Part shown: one piece after another, positions 8,346-17,022 of the stretch
Layout: each line of letters starts with the position of its first letter
How positions within the stretch are numbered: the first letter of the stretch is position 1
Assembly: GCF_009758175.1 (NCBI RefSeq)
Contig: NZ_WRPM01000098.1
Location: forward strand, 25,325 to 89,324
DNA: 64,000 bases
Direction: 5' to 3'
Source: Nesterenkonia alkaliphila
Lineage (GTDB): Bacteria; Actinomycetota; Actinomycetes; Actinomycetales; Micrococcaceae
Position numbers and translations under genes: made by a program
Notes under the pieces: generated by a model
Told to the model about the DNA's origin: nothing
Seen by the model: the letters and a program-made list of their open reading frames with translations, nothing else
The model's database searches: none

Positions 8346-9315
8346 GATGCTCACCGTCATCGCGCCCCTGTTCGCGATCATCCTGCTGGGCTTCGGGGCA
8401 GGCTTCGCGCCCCGGCTGCTGCAGGCCTCCCCGCATCTGAACGCCTTCGTGTTCTACTTCGCCCTGCCGGGCTTCATCTACACCACGATCATCTCCGCAC
8501 CCCCGGTGGGGCACTTCCCCTGGGCGATGCCTCTGGTGGTGCTGGTGGTCACGCCCACACTGGCGATCGGACTCTACTACCTCAGCCGGGCCATGGGCGG
8601 GCTCAGCCGCGACCTGGCGGCCCCGGTCTCGCTGGCTGGCAGCTTCGGCAACGTGGGCTACTTCGGCATCCCGATCTCCATTGGCCTGCTGGGTCCCGAG
8701 GCCGGGCTCACCGCCGGGGTGGTGCATATGGTGCACAACATCTTCTTCATGAACGGCTACCCGCTGGTGCGCACCGCGGTGCGCACCCGGGAGCGCGAGG
8801 GCGCGGCGGCCAGCTTCGGGGACCTCATGAGCCGCCAGCTCTGGCCGATCCTGCGCCGGGGTCTGGTGCTCAACCCGGTGTTCTGGTTCATGGGACTCTC
8901 ACTGCTGGTGGTGCTGACCCCCTTCAGCATGCCCGAACTGTTCGACGAACCGGTGGCCATGCTTGGGACAACCGCTGTGCCGCTGGCGCTGTTCTGCGTG
9001 GGCCTGGCCCTGCATCCGGCGCTTCAGGGAGTTCGCAGCGGAGCAGTGCCGGTGCTGCCCATTGCCATCGGCACCGCCGCCAAGCTGGCCGTGCTGCCCG
9101 TGCTGACCTGGCTGGCCCTGCTGCCGTTCTACGAGCAGCTGGGCCCGGTCTGGGCAGGCACACTGATCATCCTGGCCGCCACGCCATCCTCCACCACGGC
9201 GTTCATCTTCTCCGAGACCTACGACGGCGACGGACGGATGGCCGCCGCGCTGCTGGTGGCCACCACCGCAGTCTCCCTGCTCACCCTGCCCCTGGTTGCT
9301 GCCCTGCTCCTTTAG
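8338..9315 (+). CDS. AEC-family (auxin efflux carrier type) transporter
   Basis: 325-residue membrane protein with ten predicted segments arranged as two halves. The N-terminal IAPLFAIILLGFGAG and the central SFGNVGYFGIPI with G and P in broken helices are typical of the AEC superfamily. The C-terminal half has TPSSTTAFIFSE. Bacterial members export or import organic acids such as malate or malonate; the substrate here is not predictable. I chose the GTG at 8338, with CAGGAGG upstream; it overlaps the end of the glycosyltransferase gene by 8 bases, so it is in the same operon though its job seems unrelated. Confidence 0.87.
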   Translation: MIEMLTVIAPLFAIILLGFGAGFAPRLLQASPHLNAFVFYFALPGFIYTTIISAPPVGHFPWAMPLVVLVVTPTLAIGLYYLSRAMGGLSRDLAAPVSLAGSFGNVGYFGIPISIGLLGPEAGLTAGVVHMVHNIFFMNGYPLVRTAVRTREREGAAASFGDLMSRQLWPILRRGLVLNPVFWFMGLSLLVVLTPFSMPELFDEPVAMLGTTAVPLALFCVGLALHPALQGVRSGAVPVLPIAIGTAAKLAVLPVLTWLALLPFYEQLGPVWAGTLIILAATPSSTTAFIFSETYDGDGRMAAALLVATTAVSLLTLPLVAALLL

Positions 9316-9445
9316 ACCCCTCAACCACGTAATGCAATTAGGTCATTTGGATGTTGCGTATAGTAGTGTCTCGGACTTTCCACCGGAGAGCCCGCACTAC
9401 GCACCCAAGGGCCCACAGATGTTACTTGGAAAGGAACACCTACCT
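9316..9445 (+). promoter_or_regulatory. Promoter region of the iron transporter operon
   Basis: This 130-base gap is more AT-rich than its surroundings. A TATAGT (9359-9364) could be a -10 box, with TTAGGT (9338-9343) 15 bases upstream as a poor -35. TTAGGT is also a half-site of the IdeR/DtxR box, but the opposite half is absent. GGAAAGGA (9428-9435) is the ribosome binding site for the gene at 9446. Confidence 0.3.
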
Positions 9446-10498
9446 ATGACTCGCACAACACGCGCGGCTCTGGCCCTCACGGCCGCAGCGGCCTTGGTGC
9501 TCACCGCTTGCGGGGACAACGGCGGCGGCGACAGCAACGGCAACGGCGCCGACTCCGCAGAAGCCGGCAGCCTTGTGCTGTACTCAGGGCGCAATGAGGA
9601 ACTCATCCAGCCGCTGATTGACCAGTTCGAGGAGGAGAGCGGCATCGAGGTCAGTGTCCGTTACGGCGACACTGCCGAGCTGGCCGCCCAGCTCATCGAG
9701 GAGGGTCAAGCCACCCCCGCAGATGTATTCCTCGCCCAGGACGCTGGAGCCCTGGGCGCAGTAGCCCAGGAGGGGCTCTTCGCAGAACTCGACCAGGAGC
9801 TGCTGGTGCAGGTGCCTGAGATCTACCGGGACAACGGCAATAGTTGGGTAGGTCTCTCAGGACGGCTGCGGACCCTGATCTACAACACCGATCTGGTGGA
9901 GGAGTCCGAGCTTCCGGAGACAGTTGCCGAGCTGACCGGCCCCGAATATGCCGGCCGGGTGGGGATTGCCCCCACCAACGCCTCCTTCCAGGCTTTCGTC
10001 ACTGGCTTCCGCATCTCAGAAGGGGATCAGACGGCACAGCAGTGGCTCTCCGATCTGGCCGGCAATGACCCGCAGTACCGTGACCGCAACGGCCCGATCG
10101 TCTCCGATGTGATCGACGGTGCCCTGGAGATGGGCCTGGTTAATCACTATTACCTCTACGCCCAGGCCGCTGAGCGCGGTGTGGAGCCTGAGGAGCTGCC
10201 CGCGGCCAACCACCTCTTCGGCGATGGCGATATCGGTGCGCTGATGAATGTCACCGGCGCCGGGGTCTTCGATGCGCAGAATCAGGGCGCAGTGGACTTA
10301 CTGGAGTACCTTCTCTCTGAGGAGGGCCAGCAGTACTTTGTGGAGGAGACCGCCGAGTACGCCATGGTGGAAGGATTCGAGGCACCGGCAGGACTGCCCC
10401 CTCTGCAGGAGCTCGATGTCCCGGATATCGACCTGAACCAGCTGGAGGACCTGGAAACCACCATCCAGATGATCACCGAGGCAGGGCTGGCGGGATAA
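9446..10498 (+). CDS. Ferric iron ABC transporter, substrate-binding lipoprotein
   Basis: 350-residue extracellular lipoprotein. The signal peptide ends in LVLTAC-GDN, so Cys22 is lipidated. The mature part opens with LVLYSGRNEELIQPLI and continues with RYGDTAELAAQLIEEG, PADVFLAQDAGAL and, in the C-lobe, LVNHYYLYAQA. The adjacent tyrosines are the iron ligands in FbpA/FutA-type proteins. The ATG at 9446 follows GGAAAGGA and gives a normal signal peptide; longer readings do not. It is the first gene of a three-gene ABC transporter operon (binding protein, permease, ATPase). Confidence 0.93.
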   Translation: MTRTTRAALALTAAAALVLTACGDNGGGDSNGNGADSAEAGSLVLYSGRNEELIQPLIDQFEEESGIEVSVRYGDTAELAAQLIEEGQATPADVFLAQDAGALGAVAQEGLFAELDQELLVQVPEIYRDNGNSWVGLSGRLRTLIYNTDLVEESELPETVAELTGPEYAGRVGIAPTNASFQAFVTGFRISEGDQTAQQWLSDLAGNDPQYRDRNGPIVSDVIDGALEMGLVNHYYLYAQAAERGVEPEELPAANHLFGDGDIGALMNVTGAGVFDAQNQGAVDLLEYLLSEEGQQYFVEETAEYAMVEGFEAPAGLPPLQELDVPDIDLNQLEDLETTIQMITEAGLAG

Positions 10499-10606
10499 CC
10501 CATCACTGCACTTTCTGAACCTGCTACGCAGCAGGCCGCCCAGAACTATCCGTCGGGCGGCCTGGCTGCGAGCGCGGCAAAGCAGCGCAGAACACGGCCC
10601 TCCGGG

Positions 10607-12136
10607 GTGCCCTGGTGGTTGGCGGCACTGGCCTGTCTGACCACTGGTGTGGCCTTGCTGCCGCTGTTCTACCTAGGCGTGCGGGCAGCACAGTATCCGG
10701 CCGCTGATTTCCTGGCCGCGGTGTTCAGCGAGCGCAGCGCCCGCCTGGCCACAGCCTCGCTGGCGCTGACCGCAGTGGTGACCGTGCTGTGTCTGGTCAT
10801 CGGGGTGGGGCTGGCGGTGCTGGTGACCCGCACCACCCTGCCGGGGCGGCGCAGTCTGGCGGTGGCCGCGGCCCTGCCACTGGCGATCCCAAGCTATGTG
10901 GCGGCCTTCGGCTGGCAGTCGATGAACCACCTGGTCAGCCCAGGCACCACCTTTGAGGGCTTCTTCGCCGCCACTGTGGTGATCACCTCCGTGACCTACC
11001 CCTATGTGTTCCTGCCCGCCGCCGCAGCTCTGCTCCGGGTGGATCCGGCCCAGGAGGAGGCGGCCCGCGCCCTGGGCCGCGGCCCGGTGAACACCTTCTT
11101 CAGCGTGACTGTCCGCCAAGCGGCACCGGCAATCACCTCCGGCGGACTGCTCTGCGCCATCTACGTAATAGCCGACTTCGGCGCAGTCTCCATTCTGCGG
11201 GTCGATACCTTCACCCGGGCCGTGTTCACCAGCTTCTCCATGGGATTCGACCGGCTCGGCGGGATCGCGCTGTCCTCTGTGCTGCTGGTGCTGACCATGG
11301 TGGTGCTGGTGGTGGAGGGCCGGTTCCGCCGCACCTCCACCCGGTACGCCACCGTGGGCAGCGGGGCCGCCGCCCCGGCAATGCGGCTGAGCATCGGCCG
11401 CTGGGCTGCGCCGGCCCTGATCTTGGCATGGGGCACAGTGCTCACCGCGCTGGCAGTGCCCGGTGCGGCCCTGGCCTATTGGGCCTATCGGGGGGTGTCA
11501 ACACCGGGATCACTGGCCGAGGTGGGCGGGGCCTTTATGAACTCCCTATGGGTGGCGGCCCTGGGTGGGGCGGCCACTACGGCGCTGGCCATTCCGCTGG
11601 CGGTCTACATTGCCCGCCGGCCCTCCCGGCTGGCCCGCAGCTTGGAGCGCCTGGCCTATCTGGCGCACTCTCTGCCCGGCGTAGTGGTCGGGCTCTCGGT
11701 GGTGATGCTGGGCATCTCGGTGTTGACCGGGCTCTATCAGAGCATGTGGCTGCTGGTGCTGGCCTACTGCACACTGATGCTGCCGCTGGCCCTGGGCCCG
11801 GCAGTGGCTGCCGCCCTCAGCGCACCGCCGGAGCTGGAGGAGGCCGCCCGGGCCCTGGGCAAACCCACCCTCATCGCCTATCTGCGCATTACGCTGCCGC
11901 TGATGGCCCCGGGCATCGGCTCCGGATTCCTGCTGGTGATGCTCACTGTGGTCAAGGAGCTGCCAGCCACCCTGATGCTGCGCCCCACCGGATTCGATAC
12001 CCTTGCCACCAGACTATGGACCTATACCGGCAATGAGTCCTTTGCCGCGGCCGCACCGTTTGCTGTGCTGCTGGTGATGCTGGCCGCCATTCCGGCCTGG
12101 CTGATGATCTCCCGACTGCTCAAGGAGGAGAAGTGA
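10607..12136 (+). CDS. Iron ABC transporter permease (FbpB-like, fused double permease)
   Basis: 509-residue protein with about 12 membrane segments in two halves, each with an EAA loop: QEEAARALGRGPVNTFF near residue 147 and LEEAARALGKPTLIAYL near residue 410. This fused layout is typical of FbpB and ThiP permeases. It forms the channel for the binding protein encoded upstream and the ATPase downstream. The GTG at 10607 lacks a clear ribosome binding site. The frame is open back to 10499 and would add a plausible hydrophilic N-terminus (ITALSEPATQQAAQNYPSGG) but contains no ATG, GTG or TTG, so the true start is uncertain. Confidence 0.9.
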   Translation: MPWWLAALACLTTGVALLPLFYLGVRAAQYPAADFLAAVFSERSARLATASLALTAVVTVLCLVIGVGLAVLVTRTTLPGRRSLAVAAALPLAIPSYVAAFGWQSMNHLVSPGTTFEGFFAATVVITSVTYPYVFLPAAAALLRVDPAQEEAARALGRGPVNTFFSVTVRQAAPAITSGGLLCAIYVIADFGAVSILRVDTFTRAVFTSFSMGFDRLGGIALSSVLLVLTMVVLVVEGRFRRTSTRYATVGSGAAAPAMRLSIGRWAAPALILAWGTVLTALAVPGAALAYWAYRGVSTPGSLAEVGGAFMNSLWVAALGGAATTALAIPLAVYIARRPSRLARSLERLAYLAHSLPGVVVGLSVVMLGISVLTGLYQSMWLLVLAYCTLMLPLALGPAVAAALSAPPELEEAARALGKPTLIAYLRITLPLMAPGIGSGFLLVMLTVVKELPATLMLRPTGFDTLATRLWTYTGNESFAAAAPFAVLLVMLAAIPAWLMISRLLKEEK

Positions 12137-13176
12137 GCCCTGCTGGAGACTCGGGCACCCTGCAGCTGACCGGCATCAGCCACCGCTACGGCGCTCACCA
12201 GGTGCTGCACAATGTGACCCTGGAATGCCCGGCGGGCACGGCCACCGCGATTGTGGGGCCCTCCGGCTCCGGCAAGACCACCCTGCTGCGCACCGCCGCC
12301 GGATTCCTCACGCCCAGTCAGGGGCAGGTGATGCTGGACGGCACCGATATCACCTCCCGGCCGGCCCACCGCCGGTCGATCGGCCTGGTGTCACAGGACG
12401 GGGCGCTGTTCCCGCATCTGAGCGTGGGCCGCAATATCGGCTTTGGCCTGCCCCGGGGTCAGCGTGGCGGTAGCCGGATCGGCGAGCTGCTGGACCTGGT
12501 CAGCCTGCCCGCCGACTACGCGGACCGCCGCCCAGACCAGCTCTCCGGCGGTCAGCGCCAGCGAGTGGCCCTGGCCCGGGCACTGGGCAGGCGGCCCCAG
12601 ATCATTCTGTTGGACGAACCCTTCTCCGCCTTGGACGCCGGGCTGCGCGAACGCACCCGAAAAGCAGTGCAGAAGGTGCTGCGCTCCACCGGGACCACCG
12701 CCCTGCTGGTCACCCACGACCAGGATGAGGCGCTCTCCTTTGCCGACTCCGTGGCAGTGATTCAGGAGGGGACTCTGCGGCAGGCCGGAGCCCCGGAGAA
12801 CATCTATAACCTGCCCGCCGACTTAGCCACCGCCCGGTTCCTCGGTGAGGCAGTGGTGCTGGAGGGCCAGGTATCGGCAGGCTGGGCCGAATGCGCCCTC
12901 GGCAGGGTCCCGCTGCGCAATGAGTCGCCCACCGGTTTTGTTCACCTGCTGCTGCGCCCGGAGCAGATCGAAGTCACCGAGCCGGAGCAGGGCATCCTGG
13001 GCCTGGTGCTGGACGCCGACTACTTCGGCCATGACACCACAGCGGTGGTCCGGCTGCACGGCAGCCAGGAGGAGATCCGAGTCCGTCAGCTGAACACCCA
13101 GCCCCTGGAACCGGGAGAAACTATCGGGCTGCGCGTCACCGGCGCCGCAGTGGCCTACCCGCCCGGCGGCCACTGA
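12133..13176 (+). CDS. Iron ABC transporter ATP-binding protein (FbpC-like)
   Basis: 347-residue ATPase. Walker A GPSGSGKTT, Q-loop GLVSQDGALFPHLSV, signature LSGGQRQR, Walker B ILLDEP and switch TTALLVTHDQDEA occur in order. A C-terminal TOBE-like regulatory region starts near residue 235 (EGQVSAGWAECALG, LLLRPEQIEV), as in FbpC and MalK-type subunits. The GTG overlaps the permease TGA by four bases (GTGA), and AAGGAGGAG lies just upstream. The TPP riboswitch starts 12 bases after the stop and controls the next gene, so it does not by itself make this a thiamine transporter; the Tyr-Tyr binding protein argues for iron. Confidence 0.93.
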   Translation: MSPAGDSGTLQLTGISHRYGAHQVLHNVTLECPAGTATAIVGPSGSGKTTLLRTAAGFLTPSQGQVMLDGTDITSRPAHRRSIGLVSQDGALFPHLSVGRNIGFGLPRGQRGGSRIGELLDLVSLPADYADRRPDQLSGGQRQRVALARALGRRPQIILLDEPFSALDAGLRERTRKAVQKVLRSTGTTALLVTHDQDEALSFADSVAVIQEGTLRQAGAPENIYNLPADLATARFLGEAVVLEGQVSAGWAECALGRVPLRNESPTGFVHLLLRPEQIEVTEPEQGILGLVLDADYFGHDTTAVVRLHGSQEEIRVRQLNTQPLEPGETIGLRVTGAAVAYPPGGH

Positions 13177-13187
13177 TACTGTAGCTG

Positions 13188-13262
13188 CACAGCACGGGGT
13201 GCTCCTGACCAGGGGCTGAGAACACACCCGTCGAACCTGTGAGTTAGCACTTGCGAAGGGAA
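13188..13262 (+). promoter_or_regulatory. TPP riboswitch (THI element)
   Basis: The conserved blocks of the thiamine pyrophosphate aptamer appear in order: ACGGGGTGC, GGGGCTGAGA, ACACCCG, TCGAACCTG and GCGAAGGGAA. The final GAAGGGA is also the ribosome binding site of thiD seven bases further on. Ligand binding would therefore hide the ribosome binding site directly, a compact translational off-switch common in actinobacteria. Confidence 0.93.
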
Positions 13263-13267
13263 TGCTC

Positions 13268-14125
13268 ATGGCGGCCTCTGTTCCGAATATCCTCTCCATC
13301 GCCGGCACCGACCCCACCGGGGGTGCAGGCATCCAGGCTGATCTGAAATCTTTCGCCGCCCATGGCGGCTACGGGATGAGCGTGGTCACCGCACTGGTTG
13401 CCCAGAACACTCAAGGGGTCCGTGAGATCCACGCCCCGCCGGTGCAGTTTTTGCGCGCCCAGCTCAGCGCAGTCAGCGATGACGTCACCGTTCACGCCGC
13501 CAAGACCGGCATGCTCGGCACCACCGCCATCATCGACACCGTCGCGCAGTGGTGGGATGAAACCTACCGGAGCACCAATAACGACGCCGCCGGGAACAGT
13601 TCACCAGTGACCGCACCAGTTCTGGTGGTGGACCCGGTGATGGTGGCCACCAGCGGCCACCGGCTGCTGGAGGCTGAGGCTGAGGCCTCCCTGATCGGAT
13701 TCCTGCACCGGGCAGATCTGATCACCCCCAATGTGCCCGAACTGGCCATCCTGGCCGGAGCCGAACCTGCGGGATCATCCGCGGAGCTGATCCGCCAGGC
13801 CGAGCAGGTGGCCGATGCTCACCATACGGTGGTGCTGGCCAAGGGCGGGCATATGAACCAGCCCACTGTCACCGACACTCTGGTGTTCCCGGCAGTTGCC
13901 GGCCGCCGGGCCCAGGCCTACTCAGTGAGCACCCCGCGGGTGGAGACCACCAATACCCACGGCACCGGCTGCTCGGTCTCTGCGGCCTTCGCCGCCCTTC
14001 GCGCCCGCGGTCTGGACTGGGAGCAGTCCCTGGATGTGGTCAAGGAGTGGATGCAGCGCGCCCTTGAGGGCGCGCAGCGGCTGGATGTGGGCCGCGGCAA
14101 CGGCCCCATCAACCACTTCCCCTAA
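13268..14125 (+). CDS. thiD: Hydroxymethylpyrimidine/phosphomethylpyrimidine kinase
   Basis: 285-residue ribokinase-fold enzyme that phosphorylates HMP twice to HMP-PP for thiamine synthesis or salvage. The N-terminus has the ThiD signature SIAGTDPTGGAGIQADLK, followed by AHGGYGMSVVTALVAQNT, the KTGML turn, a DPVM(V) motif, TPN-x-PE, LAKGGH and the anion-hole GTGCSVSAA. I use the second ATG (13268), not 13262, because of its spacing from GAAGGGA. It is the only thiamine gene here and is placed under the TPP riboswitch. A 20-residue insert with Asn/Ser after WWDETYRS is unusual. Confidence 0.95.
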   Translation: MAASVPNILSIAGTDPTGGAGIQADLKSFAAHGGYGMSVVTALVAQNTQGVREIHAPPVQFLRAQLSAVSDDVTVHAAKTGMLGTTAIIDTVAQWWDETYRSTNNDAAGNSSPVTAPVLVVDPVMVATSGHRLLEAEAEASLIGFLHRADLITPNVPELAILAGAEPAGSSAELIRQAEQVADAHHTVVLAKGGHMNQPTVTDTLVFPAVAGRRAQAYSVSTPRVETTNTHGTGCSVSAAFAALRARGLDWEQSLDVVKEWMQRALEGAQRLDVGRGNGPINHFP

Positions 14126-14173
14126 AGCTGATGTTGAGCCAACCTGCAGGTCATCGGCTTACCTTCAGGGCCC

Positions 14174-15868
14174 ATGGAGCCAACACCATCAGCATCCGCT
14201 ACCCCGGCCACTCTCCGCCCAGTCTCCGTCATGGCTGCCGCGGGCCTGCTGCTCACAGCCTGCGGGCCGGTGGAGCAGCAGGCGCCGGAACCCGATCCTG
14301 AGGAGGATATCCCCGGCCAGCAGCTCGAGGAGGATGAGGCCCCCGAGGCCGCTGAGGAGCCCGCGGAGGAGGATCCCGAACCCGCCCCTCACCTTCAGCA
14401 GCAGGGGGTCAGTGCCGGTAATGAGCTGGCCGTGGACGCTGCTGAGGAGATCTTCGACCAGGGCGGCAATGCGGTGGACGCGGCCGTGGCGGCGTCATTC
14501 GCCATTGCCACCGTTGAGCCGGTGGCCTCCGGTATCGGCGGCGGAGGTTCGGTGATCCTGGCCGGCCCGGAGGGTGAACCGGTCTTCTACGACTACCGCG
14601 AGGTGGTCAATAATGACGGCGAGATCCCGGAGACAGATATCGGGATCCCGGGGTTCGTTGCCGGGATGGGGCAGCTGCACGAGGACTACGGGGAACTGGA
14701 CTGGGAGCAGGTGCTGGCGCCAGCCATCGACCTGGCTGAGCAGGGCTTTGAGGTGACCGAATATCACGCTGACCGGATTAACACCGGCAGCGGACCGGAA
14801 TACCTGGCAGAGAACGAGGCCTATTTCCCCGACGGGTCTCCGCTGCAGGCCGGGGACACGCTCATCCAGCCGGAGCTGGCCGAGACCATGCAGCAACTCT
14901 CCGATGCCGGCTGGCAGGACTTCTACACCGGTGAGCTGGCCCAGTCCCTGGCCGATCAGGTCGACGGGGTGGATCAGCAGTCCTTGGCGGACTATGAGGT
15001 GATCACCGCAGAGCCGGCCGTGGGGGAGGTGGGCGAGTATCAGGTGGTCTCCGCAGCCCCCGCGCTGCCCGGTGCGGCACTGATCCAGATGCTCCAGGTG
15101 GCCCAGACGCAGGGAGCAGACCAGGCCGAGCCAGGCTCTGCCGAATATATCGATGCGCTCTCCCAGGCCTGGGCGGTGGGGGAGGAGACCATCCGCAACG
15201 ATCTGGGCGACCCGAATTTTGTTGATGTTCCGGTCGAGGAGCTGACCGACCCCGAGGCTAATGCCCAGGTGGAGGTCAACGGCCAGGCCGCCGCAGAGCC
15301 GCAGACCCCGGCCCAGGACGGTAATACCACACATCTGGTGGTCATAGATGAGGATGGCCTGATGGTCTCGATGACCAACACCGTCACAGACTTCTGGGGC
15401 TCGGGGGTCGCGGTGGACGGCTACTTCATGAACAATGCGCTCTACCGCTTCCAGGACATCGATTCACCGGCCAACCAGCCAGAACCCGGCCGGCGCAGCG
15501 TCACCTGGTCCAACCCCACTATGGTGCTCGACGCTGAGGGCCGCCCGGTGCTGGGCATCGGCACCCCGGGCGGCATCCAGATTGTGCCCACAACCGGGCA
15601 TGTGCTGGCCCAGTGGATCTTCCATGGAGAGCAGCTGCAGGAGGCAGTGGCGGCCCCGCGCTTCCGCGGTGACGGGGACACTGTCCGGCTGGAGGCCGGC
15701 CATCCGGCGGAGGTGATCACAGAGCTGGAGGAGATGGGCTGGAGCTACGAGGAGTCGGAGCCCAACGTCTGGGGCTCCATCCAAGCATTGCAGATCGACT
15801 ACGAGACCGGTGAGATCACCGGCGCCGATGATCCCCGCCGCGACGGCGCGCATCGGGTCCTGGACTGA
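14174..15868 (+). CDS. ggt: Gamma-glutamyltransferase, lipoprotein form
   Basis: 564-residue Ntn-hydrolase precursor that cleaves and transfers gamma-glutamyl groups from glutathione-like thiols or gamma-Glu peptides outside the cell. A lipobox GLLLTAC is followed by a 45-residue Pro/Glu linker. The large subunit has GGNAVDAAVAAS and GIGGGGSVIL. The autocleavage site is NTTHLVVID with the nucleophile at about Thr385, and the small subunit has SMTNTVTDFWGSGV and GRRSVTWSNPTMV, then GTPGG. Length fits the family plus the linker. The lipoprotein signal with an acidic linker suggests it is tethered to the outer face of the membrane. Confidence 0.93.
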   Translation: MEPTPSASATPATLRPVSVMAAAGLLLTACGPVEQQAPEPDPEEDIPGQQLEEDEAPEAAEEPAEEDPEPAPHLQQQGVSAGNELAVDAAEEIFDQGGNAVDAAVAASFAIATVEPVASGIGGGGSVILAGPEGEPVFYDYREVVNNDGEIPETDIGIPGFVAGMGQLHEDYGELDWEQVLAPAIDLAEQGFEVTEYHADRINTGSGPEYLAENEAYFPDGSPLQAGDTLIQPELAETMQQLSDAGWQDFYTGELAQSLADQVDGVDQQSLADYEVITAEPAVGEVGEYQVVSAAPALPGAALIQMLQVAQTQGADQAEPGSAEYIDALSQAWAVGEETIRNDLGDPNFVDVPVEELTDPEANAQVEVNGQAAAEPQTPAQDGNTTHLVVIDEDGLMVSMTNTVTDFWGSGVAVDGYFMNNALYRFQDIDSPANQPEPGRRSVTWSNPTMVLDAEGRPVLGIGTPGGIQIVPTTGHVLAQWIFHGEQLQEAVAAPRFRGDGDTVRLEAGHPAEVITELEEMGWSYEESEPNVWGSIQALQIDYETGEITGADDPRRDGAHRVLD

Positions 15869-15897
15869 GGCGCCCTCCTGGGTGCTCAGCACCGCCG

Positions 15898-15941
15898 GTT
15901 TCGGGTTCTCAAGGCTGTTTACTGCCTCAGAACCCGAAAAC
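15898..15941. terminator. Hairpin between converging ggt and the alarmone synthetase gene
   Basis: GTTTCGGGTTCT pairs with AGAACCCGAAAAC across a 19-base loop. It lies 30 bases after ggt and 26 bases after the end of the converging gene, so it may end transcription from both sides. There is no long T-run on either strand. Confidence 0.6.
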
Positions 15942-15967
15942 AGCGGATCTCAGCGGAGGCGGGCGCA

Positions 15968-16876
15968 TCAATTGCTGCGGTTCTGGAGGTCCTGCCAGGT
16001 AAACGGTGGGGTGTTGGAGTCTGAAGGTGCCGAGGCGTCGTCGTTGCCTCTGAACCAGTGGGCCGGATCAGGCCGGTCGGAGGGAGTGGGCCCGGTGGCA
16101 CCTTGGCCCGAATGCGGTGCCTGTTCGCGCAGGGCGGTGACCTTGTCCCGGATCTCCGCCATCTGCTTGTCCAGGGCGGCCGCCTGCACGGCCGCTTCGC
16201 GCAGCTCGTCCAGGATGTCGGAGGGCACCTCGCCCTCATAGGTGTAGTAGATCTTATGCTCCAGAGAGGCCCAGAAGTCCATGGCCACAGTGCGGATCTG
16301 CACCTCCACGTAGACGAACTCGGTGCGGTTGGACAGATACACCGGCACCTGGAGGATCACATGCAGGGACTGGTAACCATTGGGCTTGGGTGAGCGGATG
16401 TAGTCCTTGACCTCCACCACCCGCAGATCCGGCTGGGAGCAGAGCATCTCGGCCACCCAATAGGCATCAGAGACAAAGCTGCAGGTGATCCGGATGCCGG
16501 CGATATCGCGGATCGCATGCCGGATGGACTCCAGGTTCGCCTCCACCCCATAGCGCTGGACCTTGTCCAGGATCCGCTCCAGGGCCTTCAGCCGGTAGTT
16601 GACGTGCTCGATGGGGGAGTAGTCGCGAGTGTGCTCGAACTCCTCACGCAGCACATTGATTTTGGTGAGCACCTCATCCATGCCGAACTTATAGTGCAGC
16701 TGGAACTCGGTGAGCTGGCGCCGGACATCAATCATCCGGTCCACCGCCCCGGGCTGGCCGTTTGCGTCTGCGTTGGAGTTCAGCTGCGTCAGCAGCTGCC
16801 GGTACAGGTCAACATCGGTCTTCTTGACCAACGCATCGGCTTCGATCTCCTCGGTAGGCGTGAGACCAGCGGACAT
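15968..16876 (-). CDS. Small alarmone synthetase (RelA/SpoT nucleotidyltransferase domain)
   Basis: 302-residue (p)ppGpp synthetase without HD hydrolase or TGS domains. The RelA/SpoT fold spans about residues 70-215: HVNYRLKALERILDK, IRDIAGIRITCSFVSD, YIRSPKPNGYQSLHV, YVEVQIRTVAMDFWASLEHK, then IYYTYEG. These hold the ATP- and GDP-binding residues of the family (R-D-x-x-G-x-R, NGYQSLH, E-x-Q-I-R-T). The C-terminal 75 residues are a coiled coil plus a polar tail. GAGGAG precedes the ATG. It resembles RelQ/YjbM-type enzymes, which make pppGpp or pGpp under stress. Divergent from glpD. Confidence 0.92.
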   Translation of the reverse strand: MSAGLTPTEEIEADALVKKTDVDLYRQLLTQLNSNADANGQPGAVDRMIDVRRQLTEFQLHYKFGMDEVLTKINVLREEFEHTRDYSPIEHVNYRLKALERILDKVQRYGVEANLESIRHAIRDIAGIRITCSFVSDAYWVAEMLCSQPDLRVVEVKDYIRSPKPNGYQSLHVILQVPVYLSNRTEFVYVEVQIRTVAMDFWASLEHKIYYTYEGEVPSDILDELREAAVQAAALDKQMAEIRDKVTALREQAPHSGQGATGPTPSDRPDPAHWFRGNDDASAPSDSNTPPFTWQDLQNRSN

Positions 16877-16899
16877 AGATGACTCCTCATCGGGTTAGG

Positions 16900-16917
16900 T
16901 CAACGGTGCAACGTTGA
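16900..16917. promoter_or_regulatory. Perfect palindrome in the alarmone synthetase/glpD intergenic region
   Basis: TCAACG-GTGCAA-CGTTGA is a perfect 6-6-6 inverted repeat, 24 bases upstream of the alarmone synthetase start and 105 bases upstream of glpD. It is a candidate operator for a dimeric repressor. A GlpR-type regulator would fit glpD, but no regulator gene is present in the window. Confidence 0.35.
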
Positions 16918-17022
16918 AACAGCAGTTCCTCTGACGTCCAGTCTCGACCCTAGTGGGGCTTTCTGTGAAGAGGCTAGGAGGTCACGATCCGAGCACATCT
17001 GCCGATGGCTTAGGCTGAAAGG

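Noticed and set aside
9338..9356. IdeR/DtxR iron box upstream of the ferric iron binding protein
   Set aside because: Only the TTAGGT half-site is present; about 9 of 19 positions match the full consensus, which is not enough.
9446..13176. Calling the ABC operon a thiamine transporter because of the nearby TPP riboswitch
   Set aside because: The riboswitch lies downstream of the operon and controls thiD. The binding protein has the Tyr-Tyr site and sequence pattern of ferric-iron proteins.
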